This document shows, one piece after another, positions 29,072 through 37,819 of a DNA stretch of 64,000 nucleotides; the first letter of the stretch is position 1; each line of letters begins with the position of its first letter. The translations under genes and the position numbers were made by a program. Origin of the DNA: Thermococcus sp. 21S7 (lineage in GTDB: Archaea > Methanobacteriota_B > Thermococci > Thermococcales > Thermococcaceae). The notes beneath the pieces were generated by a model that was not told the DNA's origin, ran no database searches, and worked only from the letters and a program-made list of their open reading frames with translations. The DNA lies in assembly GCF_012027615.1 (NCBI RefSeq), contig NZ_SNUT01000009.1, positions 1-64,000 of the forward strand, given 5' to 3'.

Positions 29072-30703
29072 TTACCTCTTTTTCCACATGCCCAGCAGTA
29101 ACAAAACCGCGAGGATTGAGAGGATCAGGATTGCGGCACGGCTCATATCTCCGGAGCCTTTAGCTGGACCCCTTCCCACCGTTTCAGAGGTGGAGGTTAT
29201 CTCCCTGCCGAAAGTCGACACAAACTGCGGCTTTGCCTCCAGGGAAAGGTTCACGAGAACCGTTTTTCCAGGTTGAAGGGAGACCGTTAGGTAGGCCCCT
29301 TCGTAGCCCTCCTTCTCAACCCTCACGCTGTAGTTTCCCGGCATCAGGGAGAGGTTGCAGGGGGTAACGCAGGTTTCCCCGCCCGCGGATACGGTCGCAC
29401 CCGGAGGGGACGTCACGACCTCAAGTACCGGTTTCCTCACGAGCCGGAGGAAAACGCTGACCGAGCCGCCTGGAGAGAGGGAAACGAGCGTGGAGTTCGA
29501 AAGGTATCCCTGGAATTCCGCCGAAACGTTGTAGACGCCAGAGGTCAGGTTTAAGTAGCATGGGGACGTGCACGTCCAGTTCCCAACCCTCACCATGGCC
29601 CCGGAGGGAGAGGTGGTCACGTTGAGTTCGGCAGGCAGAGGGCTGAGGGTCAGGTTCAGCAAAACGCTTCCGTTGGCCGGAACCGTCACATTCTTCACAA
29701 TGCCGCCGTAGCTGGGGAGGGAAGCGCTGACGATATAGGTGCCCGCAGGAAGGGCCAGCCTGAGCGGACTCCTACATGAGAAAACCTTCCGATTCCCCGC
29801 AAAAATCGCCAGACTTGCGTTGGAGGGCCTCGTCGAGACTTCGAGGGTTCCGGCCTCAGGATGAACCGAAACCGCCCGCAACAGTGCGGGGAGATCCGCG
29901 AAGACTGTGATGTTCCTCCCGGCGGAAACCACGACGCCGGAGACGAATGGATAGCCGTTGGCGCCAAGAGAGATGTTGTACGAGTTCAGCCAGGGGGTAA
30001 AGGGAAGGTAGAGCCTCATCGGGGTAAACCACTCCCCAAAAAGATGGAAGCCGTTGACGTAAACCGTGGCGTTGGCCGGCCTTGAGAGTATCCTCACTGG
30101 AACTGGGGCCACGGCGTTTTCAATGGGCTCCCTAGAACAGCCACCGAAGGAACTCCAGCCGCTTTTACTCACCGAAATTTTGACGAGGCAGTACTTTGTG
30201 ACTCCTGCGTATTCAGCGGCTACAGGAAGACCGCTTGGAAGGAGGAGGTAGTCCCTCACGCGGCACGAGGCGAAGAGAACCGTTTCCATGGGGACCGGTT
30301 CTGATGGCCCCATCATTGAGGTCACACCTTCCCCTTCGGTCCAGTTGGGAGCTGACATGCACGGAGTTTCCTCGGATTCCGGGGTGGGGACTTCTCTTCC
30401 CTCTAAGAAAACGGTCGCGGTCGAGAAGCCGCCCAGGGATTCGTTCAGGAGTGACTCGTTCACCTCAACCACGAGGGGCGTACCGCCAACGCTCAGGTTG
30501 AAGACGAGGGTAACGTTTCCGATGGACAGCTCAGCCGGCCATCTGCCGTTGCTCAGGTTCAGCACGGCCGGAGCGGTCGCGTTTAAATCCCCAACCCTTA
30601 CCCGTCCGCTGAACTCAAAGAGCACGGGCGTTGGGGACGCCAGCGGTACGAACAGCACGCTAAATAAGATTGAGAGCAGAAACAACTTCCCCAACGTCGC
30701 CAT
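29072..30703 (-). CDS. PEGA-repeat surface protein, membrane anchored
   Basis: 543 residues, exported and held by a C-terminal helix. Seen: signal peptide (LFLLSILFSVLFVPLASPT), a non-repeat region to about residue 210, then about four PEGA-like beta repeats. Each has the pattern SPxGAxVxxG...L..G.Y.V....GY. Two repeats carry matching Cys pairs (CTSPC and CVTPC), likely disulfides. The end is a helix followed by KKR. It is the last gene of the ABC cassette starting at 33953 and overlaps the ATPase gene by 44 bases, with its own GGTGA RBS. Its role is unknown; a surface partner of the transporter is possible. Confidence 0.85.
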   Translation of the reverse strand: MATLGKLFLLSILFSVLFVPLASPTPVLFEFSGRVRVGDLNATAPAVLNLSNGRWPAELSIGNVTLVFNLSVGGTPLVVEVNESLLNESLGGFSTATVFLEGREVPTPESEETPCMSAPNWTEGEGVTSMMGPSEPVPMETVLFASCRVRDYLLLPSGLPVAAEYAGVTKYCLVKISVSKSGWSSFGGCSREPIENAVAPVPVRILSRPANATVYVNGFHLFGEWFTPMRLYLPFTPWLNSYNISLGANGYPFVSGVVVSAGRNITVFADLPALLRAVSVHPEAGTLEVSTRPSNASLAIFAGNRKVFSCRSPLRLALPAGTYIVSASLPSYGGIVKNVTVPANGSVLLNLTLSPLPAELNVTTSPSGAMVRVGNWTCTSPCYLNLTSGVYNVSAEFQGYLSNSTLVSLSPGGSVSVFLRLVRKPVLEVVTSPPGATVSAGGETCVTPCNLSLMPGNYSVRVEKEGYEGAYLTVSLQPGKTVLVNLSLEAKPQFVSTFGREITSTSETVGRGPAKGSGDMSRAAILILSILAVLLLLGMWKKR

Positions 30704-31316
30704 CTTGTTTCACCTTCCCCCCAGCTATAACAACCGCCCTGTCGGCGAACTCGACGAAGGGCTTCCATATGTGGGAGACCACAACGAGGGACAGGCCTTC
30801 CGAGGCAAACCGCCTCAGCAGACCGGCGATTTCAGGTATCGCGTCAAAGTCAAGGTTCGCGAGCGGCTCATCCAGCAGGACGAGCTCCGGCTCCCCGATG
30901 AATGCCGAGGCTAGGCTCAGGCGCTTCGCCATTCCGGCCGAGTAGGTTGAAATCCTCCTGTCGATAAAGCCCCCGAGGGAGAACGCCTCAACGACCTCCG
31001 AGATGGAGCCGCCGCGGATTTCGGCCAGGAACTCAAGCCACTCACGGCCCGTTCTATGTCTCGGAAGGGCAGGCGGGTCGAAGGAGACGCCGAACCTCGC
31101 CCTGACTTCTTCATCGGCCCACGGGTCGCCGCCGAACACCCTGACCGTCCCGGCCGTCGGCCTGTAGGTTCCGGCGCAGAGGTTCAGGAACGTGCTCTTG
31201 CCCCCGCCGTTGGGCCCGAGGATTAGGGTTACGCCCCCGCCGATTTCAACGCTCACCGAGTCGAGCGCGGTTACGTGGCCGAAGCGCTTCGTGAGGTGTT
31301 TTGCGCGGATTATCAT
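30660..31316 (-). CDS. ABC transporter ATP-binding protein (exporter type)
   Basis: 218-residue ATPase. Seen: Walker A GPNGGGKST near residue 34, signature YSAGMAKRL near 121, Walker B LVLLDEPLANLD near 142, and switch His in VVSHIWKP. It overlaps the preceding small membrane protein by four bases. Its partner is probably the permease at 31729-32499. Export of, or immunity to, the small secreted protein at the head of the operon is one possibility. Confidence 0.92.
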   Translation of the reverse strand: MIIRAKHLTKRFGHVTALDSVSVEIGGGVTLILGPNGGGKSTFLNLCAGTYRPTAGTVRVFGGDPWADEEVRARFGVSFDPPALPRHRTGREWLEFLAEIRGGSISEVVEAFSLGGFIDRRISTYSAGMAKRLSLASAFIGEPELVLLDEPLANLDFDAIPEIAGLLRRFASEGLSLVVVSHIWKPFVEFADRAVVIAGGKVKQDGDVGEVVSALNLI

Positions 31317-31732
31317 CTCCTCACCCCCAGGAGGGCGAAGAGGAGCGCCGAGGTGCCGCCTACGAGGTACTCAATTGAGAGGGCCCTCGAAGACGGGTAG
31401 CTCTCCCGGCCGGAGATTGCCACGGAAGCCGGCACCTCGGAGGAGACCACGACGCAGTAGGGACCCGAGTGGTTGAACTTCACGACCTTTCTCCCGTAGC
31501 CAGAGAGCGTGGAGGAGTAAACGACCCGGTTCTCAACTGGGTCGTAGAACGTCACGGAGTAGTTTCCCTGGCCGTTCATGTTGAGGACGAGAACCCTCGC
31601 CGACGGGACGACCGCGCAGGAGGTCCCAACCGCGAAGTCGGAGTAGGGCTTGGAGAGCTCGGCGTGCTGAACCGCGAGGGCCACCAGCGTGAAGGCCGCG
31701 ACGAGGAAGAGGATGAGCCTGATGAACCTCAT
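31313..31732 (-). CDS. Small membrane protein of the ABC cassette
   Basis: 139 residues with a helix at each end (residues 5-22 and about 118-135) and a beta-rich outer segment between them, including two cysteines (TSCAVV and PYCVVV) that could pair. No family recognised. Four-base overlaps with both neighbours show it is translated with the transporter. Confidence 0.8.
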   Translation of the reverse strand: MRFIRLILFLVAAFTLVALAVQHAELSKPYSDFAVGTSCAVVPSARVLVLNMNGQGNYSVTFYDPVENRVVYSSTLSGYGRKVVKFNHSGPYCVVVSSEVPASVAISGRESYPSSRALSIEYLVGGTSALLFALLGVRR

Positions 31733-32499
31733 CTGACGTCCCTCCTTTCCGCGAGGTAGAGAGTCATGGCGATGAGGAGGAAGGGAAGAAGAACGCAGGA
31801 GAGGAAAGCGGACGAGAGGAGTTCCCCGAACCAGTGGGAAAGAGAGACGCCCGAAGTGTACGCGTGGAATATCGCCGAGTTGAGAACCGCCGGGGGCAAC
31901 GAAGAGACTCCGAACGAGTGGGGCAGGTAGAGAACCGAGAGCCCGACCATCACCGAGACGAAGGTGTTGGGGGAACCCATGGCAACAAAGGAGGAAACCG
32001 CGACCGCGTAGAGAACGGCCAGTGTCCAGTAAAGCAGGTAGAGAGGGAGCAGGCCCTTTGAGAAGAAGGCCGTGAGAAAGAAGTTCCCGGTGTCGCCGAA
32101 GATGTAGATGACCGTCAGAAGGAACGGGACGAAAGATGCGACGAAGAGCATTACGAAAACCGCCAGAACCTTGGAGAGGACGAGCCTCTTCCTTCCCACG
32201 GGGAGGGAGTAGAGCGAGAGGGCGAAGCGAGTGTCCCTGTCGTTCCGCAGGACGAGCGACGCCAGGAGAACCGCCGTCAGCATGAAGGCGGTGTAAACTT
32301 CGTCCGAGAGAAGGGGAACGCTGACGCCCATGGTTCTGTAGGAGAAAGCCCTTATGAAGTCCTCGCTCGGCGGGGACACCATAAAGTGATTTGAGACCCG
32401 AATTCCCTTAAGGAACAGGGAAGTTCCGATGAGCAGGAAACCGAAGGCGAAGACAGCTAAGTTGAGCGGGTCTTCGAGCTCCCAGCGGAGGATTTTCAT
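31729..32499 (-). CDS. ABC-2-type membrane permease
   Basis: 256 residues with six hydrophobic segments, starting with a cytoplasmic MKILRWELEDPLN as in ABC-2 permeases. The RBS GGAGGTGGG supports ATG 32499 over a GTG at 32508. It overlaps both neighbours by four bases. It is assumed to pair with the ATPase at 30660-31316. Confidence 0.82.
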   Translation of the reverse strand: MKILRWELEDPLNLAVFAFGFLLIGTSLFLKGIRVSNHFMVSPPSEDFIRAFSYRTMGVSVPLLSDEVYTAFMLTAVLLASLVLRNDRDTRFALSLYSLPVGRKRLVLSKVLAVFVMLFVASFVPFLLTVIYIFGDTGNFFLTAFFSKGLLPLYLLYWTLAVLYAVAVSSFVAMGSPNTFVSVMVGLSVLYLPHSFGVSSLPPAVLNSAIFHAYTSGVSLSHWFGELLSSAFLSCVLLPFLLIAMTLYLAERRDVR

Positions 32500-33524
32500 C
32501 GAACCCACCTCCGAAAGTCCCTGATGCCAACCGCGATGGCTGTGAGGACGGAAAGGGCAAAGTAGTACACGAGGGGACTGCCGGGCCTCTTGAAGGGGCC
32601 CTCATCCCGGAACTCCACGTTGGTCGCGTAGAGGTTCCAGCCCTGGAGCCAGCGCTTCCGGGAATTCTCGGCGAGGAGTTTGCGGAGGGCCCGCGAGGCG
32701 TTCACGTCCTCCATCGTGGAGCTAACCACGCCCATGAGAACGAGTTCGGGAGGGGTTGAGAACATGTCGGACGCTATCATCAGGCCGGTTGAGGGGTCGT
32801 AGAGGGCCGAGAAAGAAGTGCCCCCGGAGAAGCTGTAGTCCGGGCCGTGGAGGTTGAACCTAATCACGTCGGATTCGAGGTAGATGAAAGGTGGATGGAA
32901 GGTGCGCAGGTGCGTCAGGACTTCAAAGCCCCGGTAGCGGGAGTAGCTCAGGTTTTTGACCCTCATCACCCAGTTTCCCCCTTCCGGAACCGTGACGTTC
33001 AGGAGGACTGCGCCGGGCCCGGGAGGGGAAGAGGGGTCTACGAAGAAGCTCGGCCCGCCGACGGGCGTGCCGTTTATAACGTAGGTGCCGGTTCTAAGGT
33101 CGAGGGTGAGAACCTCGGAAAGCACGAGCACGCTCGCGTTCGCGAGGTCGGGCCTTTCAACGGCCACGTCGTGGAGCTCAAGCCTGACGAGGATTTTGGC
33201 CGTGTCGTCCTCCACGGAGAGGACCCTAAAGGTGAGGTAAGACGTCCCCATCGGCCAGAGGGCGGTAACGTAGTTCTCGTCCCGCGAGACGTTTCTTCCT
33301 ACAGCCTTGACGAGGTAGGGATAGAGCGCCTCGAAGGAGCGCTCGTTGAGCATATTAATCTTAACCATGATGTCGTTTGTCCCGAACCTCGCGTCCTTCG
33401 GAACGATGACCGCATAGGTAACGTAGGTTCCGGGTTTGAGCCAGGTTGGGGCAGCGGCCGATACTGTAGTGGCCCCCAGATAAAAAATTAAAACCCAGAG
33501 GGCAAGCGTTATTTTACCCCGCAC
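32496..33524 (-). CDS. Exported membrane-anchored protein of unknown function
   Basis: 342 residues. Seen: signal peptide (ITLALWVLIFYLGATTVSAAA), a beta-rich outer domain with several N-glycosylation sequons, and a C-terminal helix (LVYYFALSVLTAIAVG) followed by a basic end. It opens TWLKPGTYVTYAV, a motif seen in other archaeal surface proteins. It is 15 bases after the small secreted protein gene and overlaps the permease gene, so it belongs to the cassette. No known family recognised. Confidence 0.8.
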   Translation of the reverse strand: MRGKITLALWVLIFYLGATTVSAAAPTWLKPGTYVTYAVIVPKDARFGTNDIMVKINMLNERSFEALYPYLVKAVGRNVSRDENYVTALWPMGTSYLTFRVLSVEDDTAKILVRLELHDVAVERPDLANASVLVLSEVLTLDLRTGTYVINGTPVGGPSFFVDPSSPPGPGAVLLNVTVPEGGNWVMRVKNLSYSRYRGFEVLTHLRTFHPPFIYLESDVIRFNLHGPDYSFSGGTSFSALYDPSTGLMIASDMFSTPPELVLMGVVSSTMEDVNASRALRKLLAENSRKRWLQGWNLYATNVEFRDEGPFKRPGSPLVYYFALSVLTAIAVGIRDFRRWVR

Positions 33525-33539
33525 GCGACGTCACCCAGG

Positions 33540-33953
33540 TCAGTGCTTGTAGAAGTGTGGAATTAACGCGAAAGCCTCCCCCGTATCGCCATTATACCTC
33601 TCGTAGGGTATCTTTGTGAACGAAAAATTAGCCCCAGTATATCTCTGCACCTTGGACCTGTCCACCCTGACGCCTGACCAGTACGCAACATGTTTCACGG
33701 TTGAAGTATCGACGGTTATCCTTCCGTCGCAGATGTTCAGCCATCCAGAGACACCGGCCCAGACCCACTCATCTTGGCTCCACTGAGGGGTATCCGTATC
33801 GTGGTCGTACATTCTCCAGCATCCAGACGACGAAATGACGGTCTTTGAGGTCCACGCGGACACGCTGGCTATGGAAACCAGACTCACGGGGCAGAGGGAC
33901 AAGCGTAATTGCCCAAGTTTCTTCGTATGTACCACCCCAAATAGGGTTTTCAT
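33540..33953 (-). CDS. Small secreted protein heading the ABC cassette
   Basis: 137 residues. A basic N-terminus and a hydrophobic run (LSLCPVSLVSIASVSA) suggest cleavage near A33, leaving about 104 residues. The mature part is rich in Trp, Tyr and His, with just two cysteines (C45, C75) that could form one disulfide. It ends IPHFYKH. The first gene of the operon, with a TATA box 20-30 bases upstream and no RBS, so probably leaderless. No family was recognised. Small secreted protein plus ABC transporter is the layout of several bacteriocin systems, but that is inference only. Confidence 0.65.
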   Translation of the reverse strand: MKTLFGVVHTKKLGQLRLSLCPVSLVSIASVSAWTSKTVISSSGCWRMYDHDTDTPQWSQDEWVWAGVSGWLNICDGRITVDTSTVKHVAYWSGVRVDRSKVQRYTGANFSFTKIPYERYNGDTGEAFALIPHFYKH

Positions 33954-33972
33954 AATGCCATAAAATACCGGG

Positions 33973-33982
33973 GTATATAAGA
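33973..33982 (-). promoter_or_regulatory. TATA box of the secreted-protein ABC cassette
   Basis: The minus strand reads TCTTATATAC ending about 20 bases before the ATG at 33953. It is the only clear promoter for the six overlapping genes down to 29072. Confidence 0.6.
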
Positions 33983-34049
33983 TTTTTCAGTAAACAAAAA
34001 TAGTTTCACCAAGTGTCAATTAAAGTACCACTAAAAGACGGATGAAGGA

Positions 34050-34556
34050 CTACCGCCGCCTCCTTAGGAACTCCCCAACGTCCGTGACGTTCAGGATGAA
34101 CTTTCCCCTGCTCTCGGGATTTATCCTTCCGATTCCAAGGATAATCCCGTTCTCGTCGTAGATTACGAGCTTCTTCGTCCCCCTCCAGTCGTACCTCCTC
34201 ACGCCGCTCCTGGGAACGTCCTTGCCCGTCGTGAAGAGAAAGCCCGCCTTCGGGCTCAGCACTGCGTAGTTCTTCGCAACGTCAACGAAGTAGAAGAACT
34301 CGACGTTGGGATAGAACTTCTCGACCAGGTTTTTGTCCACCTTTATCGTGCCCACGAAGGTCCCGTAGGCGTAGGGCCTGACCTTCATTCGCTCAATCTC
34401 CGCCCAGACAGTTTCGTTTACCGCGTAGACGTCGCGGAACTTCCCCTCAACCACGGCAAAGAAGTGGTGCCTGAGCTCGCCGTACTTCTCGGCCTCGCGG
34501 AGGATTAAATCGTACTCCCATGAGGAGGCGCGGCGGTAGCGGAGTTCCTGACTCAT
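34050..34556 (-). CDS. PUA-domain protein, NIP7-like
   Basis: 168 residues. The C-terminal 75 residues have the PUA pattern: [20 protein letters not shown], then [17 protein letters not shown] and [11 protein letters not shown]. The N-terminal part ([20 protein letters not shown]) resembles the pre-PUA domain of NIP7. An RNA-binding role in ribosome assembly or RNA modification is inferred. A TATA-like element (34575-34586) close to the ATG suggests a leaderless transcript. Confidence 0.72.
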   Translation of the reverse strand: MSQELRYRRASSWEYDLILREAEKYGELRHHFFAVVEGKFRDVYAVNETVWAEIERMKVRPYAYGTFVGTIKVDKNLVEKFYPNVEFFYFVDVAKNYAVLSPKAGFLFTTGKDVPRSGVRRYDWRGTKKLVIYDENGIILGIGRINPESRGKFILNVTDVGEFLRRRR

Positions 34557-34586
34557 GTCACTATGCTTGGTGCGGAGCTTAAAAGC

Positions 34587-35159
34587 TTAGCCCGTCCCGC
34601 TGGGAGGGCTGGCGTTTTCGGGGTACGCGACTATAACGCTGGCGTTCTCAGGAATGCTGTCGTTCATGTGGACGTGGATGTAGTAATCGGTAACCATCCA
34701 CTGGGCGGTTGCTGCGCTGATGAAGGCCGAGATACCCAGGAAAGCGATTATCGCGGCGGCAACTCCCTCCGGGACTTTCTCCTCCACCAGCCAGAGAACG
34801 GGAACTCCAGCAATTGACGACACGAGCCAGAGGGCAAACGCCGCGGAAATCAGAGGATTTTCTGTATCTGAGAACTGAAGTAACGCCAGAGCCGAGCCCA
34901 TGACGCCAAGGGCAAAGTAAGCCGAGCCGAGTAGCCTGCCCCTTTTCGGCCTCGGGGAGATTCCCAGGTAGTAGACCGCCGCCATCGCCAGAAGAAAGTA
35001 CGCGATGATCAGGATGGGCAGGCTCCAAGCAATCCTAGAATAAACGGAATTGGGAATTACCGCCGAGAGTACCACGACAGGAAATCCACAGAAAAACAAA
35101 TTGATGGCCAGTTGAACGATGAAGCAACCAAGCAGGAGGGGGAGCTTCCAGTTCCTCAT
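34587..35159 (-). CDS. Membrane protein of unknown function
   Basis: 190 residues with about five helices and a short outer C-terminus with Asn/Pro/Ser. The helices run from residue 8 to about 160 in pairs. No family recognised. It lies upstream of the NIP7-like gene on the same strand and 27 bases downstream of the YkgJ-type gene. Confidence 0.68.
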   Translation of the reverse strand: MRNWKLPLLLGCFIVQLAINLFFCGFPVVVLSAVIPNSVYSRIAWSLPILIIAYFLLAMAAVYYLGISPRPKRGRLLGSAYFALGVMGSALALLQFSDTENPLISAAFALWLVSSIAGVPVLWLVEEKVPEGVAAAIIAFLGISAFISAATAQWMVTDYYIHVHMNDSIPENASVIVAYPENASPPSGTG

Positions 35160-35186
35160 GTTTTCAAATAACCGCCTATGGTATAT

Positions 35187-35702
35187 CTACTTTTCGAGCC
35201 CATCGAGTAGCCTTGCAAAGCCCTCCATGTTAGTCTTCTCAAACTCCTCCTCGAACTGGAGGCCGAGCTCCGCTATCTCCTCGGGGGTTATAGTCGCCTC
35301 CGGCTCCTCCGCGTTTATTCCCGGGCAGGATGCATCGTAGTAGAGCCAGAGGGTTTCACCTTTGTATCGGAGCGGCCTCTCGCCCTCGACACCGAGGGGT
35401 TTGCGGGAGACCATGAAGGGATAAATCCTGCAGATTACCGGATTCACATCGTGAACACGGCACTTTCCGGTCTCCGGGTCGTGGAAGACGCAGCCCAAGT
35501 CCCACTCCCTCACCGCGAGGACGAAGCGTATCTTATCCCCCTCAACCGAGAACGTCACAAAGTCCTGGGGGTCGTGACCGGTCTTCGCTATTCTCTCTAT
35601 ATCATTCAAAGTTAGATAGATGTGCCTCCCCCTGCAGCAGTCGAGGCAGTAGAGACACCTGAAGGGCACCGGCTCGGTGAATGGTTTTGGTTCGAACCTC
35701 AT
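35187..35702 (-). CDS. YkgJ-family cysteine cluster protein
   Basis: 171 residues. Cysteines occur in CLYCLDCC near residue 14, then CVFHDPETGKCRVHDVNPVICRIYPF near residues 75-100. This spacing defines the YkgJ (zinc/iron-chelating) family, whose members bind a metal or iron-sulfur centre. Exact function unknown. It is transcribed away from the DUF308 gene. Confidence 0.88.
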   Translation of the reverse strand: MRFEPKPFTEPVPFRCLYCLDCCRGRHIYLTLNDIERIAKTGHDPQDFVTFSVEGDKIRFVLAVREWDLGCVFHDPETGKCRVHDVNPVICRIYPFMVSRKPLGVEGERPLRYKGETLWLYYDASCPGINAEEPEATITPEEIAELGLQFEEEFEKTNMEGFARLLDGLEK

Positions 35703-35827
35703 GAAGTTTCATTCAGGAGAAAGGTTAAAAATGCATCGGAATATTTTCGAAAACTATTCGACGAAAGGTTTTTATCAGTTCGAAGTGGATACTTTATTTG
35801 CAAAAAAGCGTTTTGGAGGTAGTACCT

Positions 35828-36463
35828 ATGGATGAAGTTAAGAAACCTTCCGGGGCCGAGGGTGAGAAGAAGCCGATGACCCCGGATGAGTACAGGGAGG
35901 AAACGGCCAGGAAGCAGGTGGCCAGCCTGATGGCGCACTGGCAGTGGTATCTGGTTCTGGGAATCGTCCTGCTCGTTCTCGGTATCGTCGGTCTCGGCAT
36001 ACTGCCGTTCGTGACCCTTGCCAGCATCGCGGTCTTTGGAGTTTTCCTCATAATCGGTGGTGTCATTCTGATAGCCGTTGCACTGTTCACCCGCGGTGAG
36101 AGCGGGGGGACGCGGATATTCCAGCTCGTGCTGGCGGCGCTCTACATAATAGCCGGAGCGGCAATGCTGGAGGAACCCCTCCTATCGGCCCAGATACTGA
36201 CGTTCATACTGGGCGGCGCGTACTTCATCTTCGGTATCGTCAAGGTTCTCATGGGCTTCAAGACCGAAGGTGGGGGCGTGGTAATCTTCTCGGGCGTCAT
36301 CGACTTCTTCATAGGGGTCATGATACTCGCCAACTGGCCCGAGTGGAGTCCGTGGGTCATAGGCCTCTTCGTGGCGATTGAGCTTATGGTCGCAGGTGCG
36401 AGCTTCGTAGCACTGTCCCTCGGGGCAAGGTCTATGAAGAACAAGCCCGAGGCCCAGGCATGA
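35828..36463 (+). CDS. DUF308/HdeD-like membrane protein
   Basis: 211 residues. A charged 40-residue N-terminus is followed by six helices in pairs with repeated Gly-rich turns (LGIVLLVLGIVGLG, ILGGAYFIFGIVKVLMGF). This repeat is the DUF308 pattern. GGAGGT at 35816-35821 is the RBS for ATG 35828. Function in archaea is unknown. Confidence 0.83.
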   Translation: MDEVKKPSGAEGEKKPMTPDEYREETARKQVASLMAHWQWYLVLGIVLLVLGIVGLGILPFVTLASIAVFGVFLIIGGVILIAVALFTRGESGGTRIFQLVLAALYIIAGAAMLEEPLLSAQILTFILGGAYFIFGIVKVLMGFKTEGGGVVIFSGVIDFFIGVMILANWPEWSPWVIGLFVAIELMVAGASFVALSLGARSMKNKPEAQA

Positions 36464-36519
36464 GCCAGAAAAGCGAAAGAAGCGAAAAACGAAACCTTCT
36501 CTTTTTCCCTCTTTTAACA

Positions 36520-37047
36520 TCAGTCCTTTGGATACGCGGCCTTAAAGGCACCCCAGTCGGACTCAGGGCCGTAGGTGACGGTGAAGTTAACCATCTCGTA
36601 GTTCCGTGGAACATCGTCCGGCTTGTAGAGTATCAGGTGATATGAGCCGTCGAGGTACCAGTAGGAACCCGGGGGTATGCGGAAGGTGTACTTGGATATC
36701 GTGACCTTCCTAACGCATTCCGCCTTCTTAATGTACGCAGTTCCGCTCCACACGACCACGTCCATGCACCAGCCTGGGGTCTTGAGGTCAAGAACAACGT
36801 AGTCCCCGTAGTCCTCGTCGCCTTTCAGAACCAGGTTGTTGTACAGGTCAACGGCGTTCTCCCATTCCATACTGCCGAACGTTATGTTCTTCATTATCAG
36901 TAGCTGTCCCTTGGGCGAGGCAACGCCGTACGGCACGGGGTTGTAGGATATTATCGGATAGTACACTATGTAGAATATAACCAGCCCGAAGAGCGATGCT
37001 ATGAGAAGAACCTTAAGGCGAAAAGAGGTTTCGTAGGAGAGTTTCAT
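36520..37047 (-). CDS. Membrane-anchored protein, paralogue of the upstream gene
   Basis: 175 residues. One N-terminal helix (LKVLLIASLFGLVIFYIVYYPIIS) with an outer domain. It shares SYETxFRxKVL, VYYPIIS, a Cys pair (PGWCMDV and AECVRK) and NFTVTYGxExDWGAFK with the gene at 37058-37633, so the two arose by tandem duplication. ATG 37047 follows GAGGTGG. No known family; the conserved cysteines suggest a disulfide outside the cell. Confidence 0.78.
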   Translation of the reverse strand: MKLSYETSFRLKVLLIASLFGLVIFYIVYYPIISYNPVPYGVASPKGQLLIMKNITFGSMEWENAVDLYNNLVLKGDEDYGDYVVLDLKTPGWCMDVVVWSGTAYIKKAECVRKVTISKYTFRIPPGSYWYLDGSYHLILYKPDDVPRNYEMVNFTVTYGPESDWGAFKAAYPKD

Positions 37048-37057
37048 AAAAACCACC

Positions 37058-37633
37058 TCACGAGCTTTTAACAGACACTTTGAACGCTCCCCAATCCGTC
37101 TCTTCTCCGTAGGTCACGGTGAAGTTGACGAGCTCATACCTCTGAACCGGGCCGTTCTTGTGGAAAACGAGGACGTATCCCGGCTCCAGGCTCCAGCGGG
37201 CTATCTCCTTGGCCTCGTGGGTTGGAACCCTGTTGAAGGCGTACTTACTCAGCTGAAGCTCCCTCGCACAATCGTACTTCTTCACCCAGCCGTTGGCCGA
37301 ACCTCCCCAGGTCCACAGGTCAACGCACCACTGCGGTGTGGAGACCGCAATCGTCAGGGTATCGTCCAGCTCATCACTTCCCCCGAGGACGAGGGCGTTG
37401 TTCTCGGCAGTGAACGGAACGGCGTTCGTATAGGTAACTCCCGCGATGGTGAAGTTCTGGGCGAGCAGTATCTGGCCCCTGGGGGACTCCACTTTAAACG
37501 GATCGACCTGGTGGGAGATGAGTGGATAATATACTATCATGAATATAGCGATTCCAAAGATGACCGCCAGTATAAGAACCTTCACCCTAAACGTGGTCTC
37601 GTAGGATATCCTTGACCTACCGCCTTTCGCCAC
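37058..37633 (-). CDS. Membrane-anchored protein, first of a tandem paralogue pair
   Basis: 191 residues, GTG start at 37633 with GAGGTGAG at 37640-37647. One N-terminal helix followed by an outer domain with two conserved cysteines (PQWCVDL and YDCAREL) about 20 residues apart. It ends with NFTVTYGEETDWGAFKVSVKSS, nearly identical in pattern to its downstream copy. Function unknown. Confidence 0.78.
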   Translation of the reverse strand: MAKGGRSRISYETTFRVKVLILAVIFGIAIFMIVYYPLISHQVDPFKVESPRGQILLAQNFTIAGVTYTNAVPFTAENNALVLGGSDELDDTLTIAVSTPQWCVDLWTWGGSANGWVKKYDCARELQLSKYAFNRVPTHEAKEIARWSLEPGYVLVFHKNGPVQRYELVNFTVTYGEETDWGAFKVSVKSS

Positions 37634-37667
37634 TCCGGCTCACCTCAGCCCATAATTGTTCATCAGT

Positions 37668-37678
37668 GCTTAAAAGTT
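37668..37678 (-). promoter_or_regulatory. TATA box of the tandem paralogue pair
   Basis: The minus strand reads AACTTTTAAGC about 35 bases before the GTG start. The two genes are 10 bases apart and probably share it. Confidence 0.5.
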
Positions 37679-37778
37679 TTACTGAAGAGAAAAAGTTTCA
37701 TAGCGACCTCCCCTAGATATATACCCACGCGCTGCTTCAAGAATGTACTGGTTACTTTTTATATTCTGAACCATAATG

Positions 37779-37788
37779 CTTATATTAA
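37779..37788 (+). promoter_or_regulatory. TATA box of the ABC-2 transporter operon
   Basis: GCTTATATTA predicts transcription near 37808, which excludes the in-frame GTG at 37790 and favours GTG 37820, preceded by GAGGTGAT. Confidence 0.55.
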
Positions 37789-37819
37789 AGTGCACCACCT
37801 ACTATTTGAGGTGATTAGT

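Noticed and set aside
33750-33965. Alternative minus-strand frame through the start of the small secreted protein gene, reading ENPIWGGTYEETWAIT
   Set aside because: It looked protein-like and raised the idea of a frameshift, but it has no start codon and soon reaches a stop. The annotated frame has a promoter, signal peptide and full-length ending.
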